Both the position numbers and the translations under genes were made by a program. Positions 57,925 to 64,000 of a DNA stretch of 64,000 nucleotides are shown here, piece after piece (position 1 is the first letter of the stretch; every line of letters begins with the position of its first letter). The notes beneath the pieces are model-generated. The model had not been told where the DNA came from. It did no database searches and was given only the letters and a program-made list of their open reading frames with translations. The DNA is from Leptidea sinapis (lineage: Eukaryota > Arthropoda > Insecta > Lepidoptera > Pieridae), in NCBI RefSeq assembly GCF_905404315.1, contig NC_066292.1:868001-932000 (forward strand), given 5' to 3'.

Positions 57925-57959
57925 TGAATATAAAACACTCCGTGTGTTTTATATTCAAT
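57923..57959. repeat. Second copy of the 37-bp palindromic core
   Basis: ATTGAATATAAAACAC, TCCGT and the complement of the first part, identical to 57846-57882. It overlaps the end of the large palindrome by two bases. Confidence 0.95.
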
Positions 57960-58194
57960 ACAAAAAATAGGATAAATAATAATAAAGTTCTAGGATTGAA
58001 ATTTATCGAAGCGAAAAATAATTAAGGTGCCATCGGCACTTTTTGGATGAACTGCGGCTTTTTACTTTATCATAAAAACATCACAACTTTATAAACAGAA
58101 CAGTATTTTTAGGGTCAGGTTGACTTAATCAGAAAACCGTGAACAGTAAAGCACGTTTGCGAGTTTTAAGCCTTTGCTTTTTTTTTACAACCCT
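57960..58194. other. Non-coding stretch
   Basis: Nothing recognisable. Confidence 0.4.
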
Positions 58195-58482
58195 GGTAGA
58201 AACGAGCAGGACGTTCAGCTGATTGTAGTTGATACACCCTGCCCATTACAATGCAGTGCCGCTCAGGTTTCTTGAAAAACCCAATAAGCGGCACTACAAT
58301 TGCGCTCGTCATCTTGAGACATAAGATGTTAAGTCTCATTTACCCAGTAATTTCACTAGATACGGCGCCCTTCACACCGAATCACAGTAATACTTACACA
58401 TTACTGCTTCACGGCATAAAAAGGCGTCGTTGTGGTACCCATAATCTAGCCAGCATCCTGTGCAAAAGAGCCTTCCACTGTT
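58195..58482 (+). mobile_element. Dispersed repeat R1, near full length
   Basis: From GAAACGAGCAGGACGTTCAG to GCAAAAGAGCCTTCCACTG. The central inverted repeat is shortened. A short direct repeat, GTTAAGCTTGGTATT, follows at 58481 and 58501. Confidence 0.7.
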
Positions 58483-59720
58483 AAGCTTGGTATTTCCACT
58501 GTTAAGCTTGGTATTCCTGAACTGACCTGAAGGTCTCTGAATCGTATCTGATCGAGAATTCTGTAGCCGGTAGATGATTTGACATAGTAGCTATGCTAGG
58601 CAAGAACTTTCTCGACATCATGCGGTTGTAGAATTTAATAAAATCAACATGGTGCGGATTGAATTTCAAATTTTGTAGTGATATCTGCATGTGAAATTGG
58701 CTGCTTTACTATTACCTTTAACAGTCCTCATGGTTTATTTAAAAGAAGATGCAAGGAGATCTTTACCGATTCATCATTTCATTTAAAGGTTAAAAAAATA
58801 TATAGAAAGTACATTTCTTAACACAGTCAAAGAAATAACAATCTTAAATTTAATACATTTCAACGGCGCCATTGCTATATAAAAACGATTTAGTCAATTA
58901 TTATGTTTTAACATCGGAGATTATAAGACTAGATAATAATAACAGATAGTTGATATTTAGTGTGTACCTTTGGAGAGGTAGGTAACAATTGTTTACTAAA
59001 ATATTCAAAATGTTTAGCTTAGTATTAAGCAATCATTAATTTATTACTGATGGCTAAGGTAATAAGTTAATGGTAATAATTAATTGAAAGTAGGTTGAAA
59101 ATAATCTTCTTGTGAGCATTACTTTGCTCTTTTTAACTTACGAAACGAAATACACAGAAATTGATACCTTCCTTCCTTTTTGAGGCCAGTGGATAAATAT
59201 GGGTTAATCTTCGCTCCCGTCCATTAATACGACAAATACAAAGAATAATAAAACCCAAGTCGGCTATTTATCCGAGTGAAAAGTTCGCGGTACTATCTAA
59301 GTCGACAATTATTTACCTTGTTGCCACCGAGAGCTTGCGACTGGAGATATTTTATGTAGCTCTTGAGATTTTTAGATAATTGTAATACATTCGTCGGCCT
59401 TACTGTGGCTAGAGCAGGTTTTTATTAAGATTACTGAAAACCTTTGATGGAAGTCTAAAATTATATATTGTTGCTGAGTTTCATCCCATTTCATATACAG
59501 CTGCCACTTTTGGCTTTCCTGGCAAAGTCCTTTGCCACATTTTTTTAAAGTGAAAGACAGTTCAAATTTTTTAAGTTTTAGTCAGTTTTATTAAGCTCGC
59601 AAATAGGCTGATTTTTCCATTAATTTTGATTTCGAATAAAGATATTTAGATTTAAAGTAAGCAAGCAAAATGTCAAACGCATTTAGCTAAGACATTGCTT
59701 TGGGTGCCATTGTAAAGAAT
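58483..59720. other. Non-coding stretch
   Basis: Nothing recognisable beyond the short AAGCTTGGTATT repeat at its start. Confidence 0.4.
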
Positions 59721-59990
59721 TTTTATCTGCACCCATGCCTCTATTAAAGATTCTAAAATAGTTAGCAGTAAACATTAAAACACCTAATGTCCTAATAACT
59801 ATAACATCATCCAAACGAGTGTTGTAATGAAATTCAGTACAACATTACAACGCTCATTTCAATGATGTAATGGTTACTAGGGCTGGCTTTTTCAATGTTA
59901 GCACTAAACTAACTGTTTCAGAGTCTTATATAGAGGATTCATATAATGAGTGTAGATAAAGTCTTGTATGCATCTGTTGTTGCATAAATA
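59721..59990 (+). mobile_element. Foldback MITE family R4, most symmetric copy
   Basis: The left arm starts TTTTATCTGCACCCATG. The right arm ends GAGTGTAGATAAA at 59960, so nearly the whole 240 bp can fold back, with the CATCCAAACGAGTGTTG core at the tip. A short tail, TCTGTTGTTGCATAAATAA, matches the right end of 50831-51107 with the middle deleted. Confidence 0.72.
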
Positions 59991-60478
59991 ACTAGAATAG
60001 AAGTCAAAATGATACATATGGATATATAGGATAGCTTCGTCTAGAACAAAACAACCCAATCGGACAGACACGCGTGTCCAGACAACATAAATAATTACAG
60101 TAAGTAAGCTGTTATTAAGTTTTATTTTGTTTAGGGCTTGGCACTGACTTAAAACCTATCAATAGGTATAAATAAAAGTATTTTATTAATATTAAAGGTA
60201 AAGGTTTGCATAAGAGGTGTATTAAATTAAATTTTTAGTTAATTGAAACTTTTCAGTTTTTGAAGTCGGTTTTTTTAAACGTAGTTTTTTTTTTAATTAA
60301 TTATTCAAATTTGCAAACATAATCCTTGTAATTTACTTTACTTATGTACAACAATTTAAATGTTTTCATTTTAAATGTTTTTTCAAGTATTCATTTCAGG
60401 TGATGATACTTTACTTACTTGTAAATTTACTAGCTCGAACTAATTCACCACGTTTCAATTATCTATAATATATACATA
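59991..60478. other. AT-rich non-coding stretch
   Basis: Contains a TTTTTGAAGTCGGTTTTTTT fragment near 60255. No gene. Confidence 0.4.
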
Positions 60479-60790
60479 CTAGCGGACCCAACAGACGTTG
60501 TCCTGTACACACGTGTTAAATTTAAAAATCGGTCCAGACGTTAGGAGGAGATCACTAACATACGTAGGAGAATTATATGTAGACTGTATTGAGAATCTAA
60601 ACCAATCTCAAATTCACTGGAGCACTCTAAAAATCATCAAAATCGGTCCAGCCATTTAGGAAGTAGTTCAATAACGAATCTAAGCTATCCTCGTATCCAC
60701 TTGAACACATACAGAAAACTTCATTCATATCGGTCTAGCCGCTTAGGAGTTTACTGTCAACACACGAACAGAAGAATTATATATATAATA
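60479..60790 (-). mobile_element. Helitron-like element, CTAG-T end (minus)
   Basis: On minus it ends ACAACGTCTGTTGGGTCCGCTAG, then T. It contains three GGCT(G/A)GACCGATT-type blocks in antisense (near 60530, 60640 and 60735) and a TATATATA tract at its far end. It is the same family as 46830-47285 but retains the 3' terminus. Confidence 0.65.
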
Positions 60791-60934
60791 AAGATATATA
60801 TACATATATGGACATTACAATATCTGGACCGATAGTGATAAAACTTTCAAGGCCAGCGAGTGGTGGTTACTTATTAGAGCTCACTCCGTCAAAACAAACA
60901 CCCCATCTAATTGTGAAACCCAGGTTATCCTGAA
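60791..60934. other. Non-coding stretch
   Basis: Nothing recognisable. Confidence 0.35.
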
Positions 60935-61168
60935 GTCATCTCGAATCGGCTTAATTCTTTGGCATTGCGTAGAGATGTGGATTCTCTCTACATCTTCTTC
61001 CGCATTTATCACGGGGAGTGCTCAGTGGAGCTGTTCGGGTTGGTTCCAGCAGCCGAATTCCACCACCAGACATTACGTGCAAAGTACCACCCACATCACG
61101 TTGACGTCTGGCATTCCACAACCGAGCGTTTTGAGCCTCTTGCCCGTTTGACCCCTCTCACATAAAAT
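60935..61168 (+). pseudogene. Diverged jockey/CR1-like LINE C-terminal end (plus)
   Basis: Plus-strand frame: ALRRDVDSLYIFFRIYHGEC, SVELFGLVPAAEFHHQT, YHPHHVDVWHSTTERFEPLA, then the 3' end CTTGCCCGTTTGACCCCTCT and ACATAAAATAAAAT. The WNELP region is deleted by a jump from the VWHSTT block straight to the terminus. Same subfamily as 27337-27610. Confidence 0.72.
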
Positions 61169-63818
61169 AAAATAAAAAGTTGTTCAAGCATTTCTTAATA
61201 ATCGATTGTCAAAAATCTTTACAGTCAAATGATTATATTCCTTACTTTTGTGAAATTTATAACCGCAACACTTATTTACTATACAACAGCATTTCATGTA
61301 GAACTGATTAAACATACCTACAGACTACCTAGTAAAATAATGTATAATTAAATAAATGTAAATATTGACAAGATATTTATCAGAACAGTAGAATTAATTC
61401 AATTCAATTGTGGGGCTAGTATTTGCTTAAACACTGACAAATTAGGAATACTAACAACTAACTCATGTTTGGGTTCTAATTAGCTGACTTATATGCGATG
61501 GTCTCCAGTTTGGGTAATTGGCCCGTGGAGATTCCCATGTCTATCGTTTGATCTGTTATATTTAAACATAATTTAATTTTAATTTTAGGATTGGTGTCAC
61601 AACATTTAACATATTGTGTTATTCCTAATGTCAATTAGGACTAAATTTTATAGCGAATCTTTCCTTTTCATGCATAAACAAAGATATGAAGAATGCCTTT
61701 GATCCGTTTTTTGAGAACACTTCTATTCTAAGCACTTTCCTAATGATTGATTGTTACAAGAAGTGGGTTCCGATATTTTTATAATAAGCATAGTATTCAA
61801 GTTTATTTATAGCCGTGTCCTATCATACAGAAGGGCGGCGGTCTTCCATACCAAAAGGCTTGGTAGGTCTAGATAGAACTGTGATTTTGATCGAGTATAT
61901 AACAAAGAACTTCTTGTGAAACTTCCAGGGACTGCACTACTGAAGAGGATCACAAAAATCCTACAAGACCCCGGAAACAAAGAAAAATTAATGAACTGAC
62001 TGACAAAGCTAATGCAAGCAAGGGCACAACGGATAGAATTTATTCAAAGTAGTGACGACCCAAGCAAGTAGTGACGAATCCAAAGATATCCATTGACTCT
62101 CCCAATGTCTTGGGAGAAGAAGTTCCAGGGTATAGGACCCAGCCCTGAAACACACACAGGGGGTGAGAAGATAACTCGATGACGACACTTCCATTTCATG
62201 GATTTCGCATGCAAGTGCAGGAGTATTTGGACGTCGAATTTTATTTCCTTACATCAATATCTCTTGTTCCTTCTTAAAGATATTATAATAAATGTAAGAA
62301 TGTTAAGAAACTAAAAAAAGTCTTGTTATTACGATGATTTTCTATGAATTCCCGTGATTTTGATTACTCCCTATGTTATTGCTTTTAAAGTCCAATTAAC
62401 ATCTGTCAAATTGAACTAAATTCTATAATACCATCCTGTTGACTTATCTTATAAAACTCCTTAAATTATTCCATGTATTTATTTCTCTTTGATTTAATTG
62501 TTCATAAACCCAATGAATACACAGAAAAACAGACATAATTAAAGATTTGTTTCTATACTATTAAGTTAGATAGACAATAAATTGTTAAACTTTTCATAAT
62601 TTAAATTTATACTTATACTAGCCGTTCTTGCCCGCTTCGCTGGGCGACTTTTAAAAGGAAGAAACATAATAAAAATATTAATATCAAAATAATGTTATCA
62701 TCCCTATCTCCAAGATAATCGTTGTTAAGATAAGCAAATGTAAGCAAGAGTACACAAATAATATAAAAACATCAGGAAGCGGTGACAAATTGAATGTCTC
62801 CGGGCATGTCTTACTTTTATGTTTTTATAGGACGTTATTTATTCTTGGCAAAATTTTCTTTTACTGCGTACAATTTCTAAAAGTAATGTAATTCATTGTT
62901 GGATATGTAAGATATAGTCTACCCCTTCATCATTTCGCAAAGTTGTGACTAATCATGGCCAGAAAAGTCATGTGACGTATGTTCAATTTGGGATGATCTT
63001 TTTAAAAAATTTCTTACATATTTAACGATCATGTCACTAGATACGAGCTCGTATATGTAAAAGTTACTCGACAAGTTCTTACGATAAAGTATTGAAACTG
63101 CTCCGGAACTAACTTTGAGTCGACGAGAGCGTGTCTCGCTCCTATAATTAATTAAACTGCAGGACATCTTTTACGCAAACACTTTTTACAAAATATATTT
63201 CTAAGATTTCCGTTTAAAGTACAAATTTTCCGAAATATTTGTAGAAATAACTAATAAATATTTATATCATAATCATATCATTTTTGTTCTTTATTTTCAT
63301 ATTTTTTTTTTATTATCTTCAATATTAATTTTATAATATGAGATTATATTAATGAATAATGCACATGAAGAGATTTCAAAAGAAACAGTAATATCAAAAG
63401 ACTAATAAAATCTTGTTTTAATTATTGTTTACATTTTTTAAGTGTATGTTGAATTTTTATTTGAGTACGATATCACCTCGCTACTAAACTACAATAAAAC
63501 TTTCTATTCCCAGACAGTCTCTTCACAGATTCGTTGCTTGAAATCTCCTAAAATGGGAACCACGTACAAAGCATCTCTGGGGAGCTGTTTTCAATATTCG
63601 TAAAACACGAAGTTTCAAACTTTGATCGTGTGGGGGACAAGACAACGTGATTGAGGTGACACGTTTATTTGAAATATAACCTTGTGAACTTTGGATAGAA
63701 AAGATTCAGCCTTTCTGTGTAATTAGTGAGGTTTATCAATATCCTGAGCCTTATTTGTGTGACACCCAAACGCCTGTTAGTACTTTGAGTTAGTAGTTAG
63801 TTCTATATTTTTCAATGT
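61169..63818. other. AT-rich non-coding stretch
   Basis: About 2.6 kb. At 62618-62690 a CTAG-ended fragment with a GCCCGCTTCGCTGGGC hairpin marks a minus-oriented Helitron-like 3' end. I see no gene; the 60-72-codon frames resemble nothing known to me. Confidence 0.45.
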
Positions 63819-64000
63819 CATCATCAGCCGGAAGATGTTCACTGCCGGACAAAGGCCTCCCCCAAAGATTTCCACGACGGTCAGTCCTGCGCTGCCCTCA
63901 TCCAACGTATTCCGCCAATCTTGTCGGTCAATGTTGTGGGGGGCCTACCAACACTGCTACTTCCAGTACGTGGTCGCCATACAAGGACTTTACGGCCCCA
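63819..64000 (-). pseudogene. RTE-type 3' end, continues past the window edge
   Basis: Antisense copy beginning with the CATCATCAGCCGGAAGA tail end, then ACAAAGGCCTCCCCCAAAGA, then TGCGCTGCCCTCATCCAACG, TGGGGGGCCTACCAACACTG and ACGTGGTCGCCAT. It matches 55750-56100 and the copy at 38-197. It is cut by the window end, so how much more of the element lies beyond is unknown. Confidence 0.8.

Overview
This window looks like lepidopteran (moth or butterfly) nuclear DNA. It is strongly AT-rich. It is filled with short, broken copies of dispersed repeats of kinds I associate with Lepidoptera: C-terminal pieces of RTE-type endonuclease/reverse transcriptase ORFs ending in a (GAT)n tail, jockey/CR1-like 3' ends, Helitron-like CTAG ends, Tc1/mariner remnants and several MITE families. 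No host protein-coding gene, rRNA or functional tRNA gene could be supported. The only long open frames belong to transposable elements, so this is most likely an intergenic or intronic TE-rich stretch. The species cannot be named from the sequence.

Layout. 0-5 kb: an RTE 3' end, a broken Tc1 C-terminus and an older RTE remnant in AT-rich filler. 5-9 kb: a MITE candidate, then a structurally complete 1577-bp Tc1-like transposon (7423-8999) with 23-bp terminal inverted repeats, TA flanks and an uninterrupted 344-codon transposase. Its catalytic DD34E triad reads DD34K. 12.4-17.5 kb: an old, diverged direct duplication (12366-15165 and 15545-17513). 18-30 kb: jockey/CR1-like LINE fragments, a MITE, an approximately 80-bp minisatellite and several LINE or Helitron-like tails.

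31-42.5 kb: a near-identical tandem duplication of about 5.43 kb (31104-36535 and 36550-42456). The second copy alone carries a 471-bp insertion with a 4-bp target-site duplication and tRNA-like inverted ends. Directly after it lies the longest retroelement, an RTE-type LINE (about 42490-45770). It has recognisable endonuclease and RT domains, at least three stops or frameshifts in the endonuclease half, one frameshift inside the RT, and a TGA in the RT C-terminal region.

46-64 kb: a three-copy foldback MITE family, a Helitron-like tandem-repeat element, a PIF/Harbinger-type MITE with TTA flanks, a tRNA-derived SINE head, a broken mariner, more RTE and LINE ends, and a perfect 121-bp palindrome with a repeated 37-bp core (57804-57959). 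The window opens and closes within RTE 3' ends in the same (minus) orientation.

Nothing here forms an operon-like or pathway-like system. What is notable is structural: the recent tandem duplication with its insertion polymorphism, the long perfect palindrome, the single-residue catalytic loss in the Tc1 element, and the foldback element built from tRNA-like ends. Clade names and repeat families come from motif reading and memory of such repeats; no database search was run.
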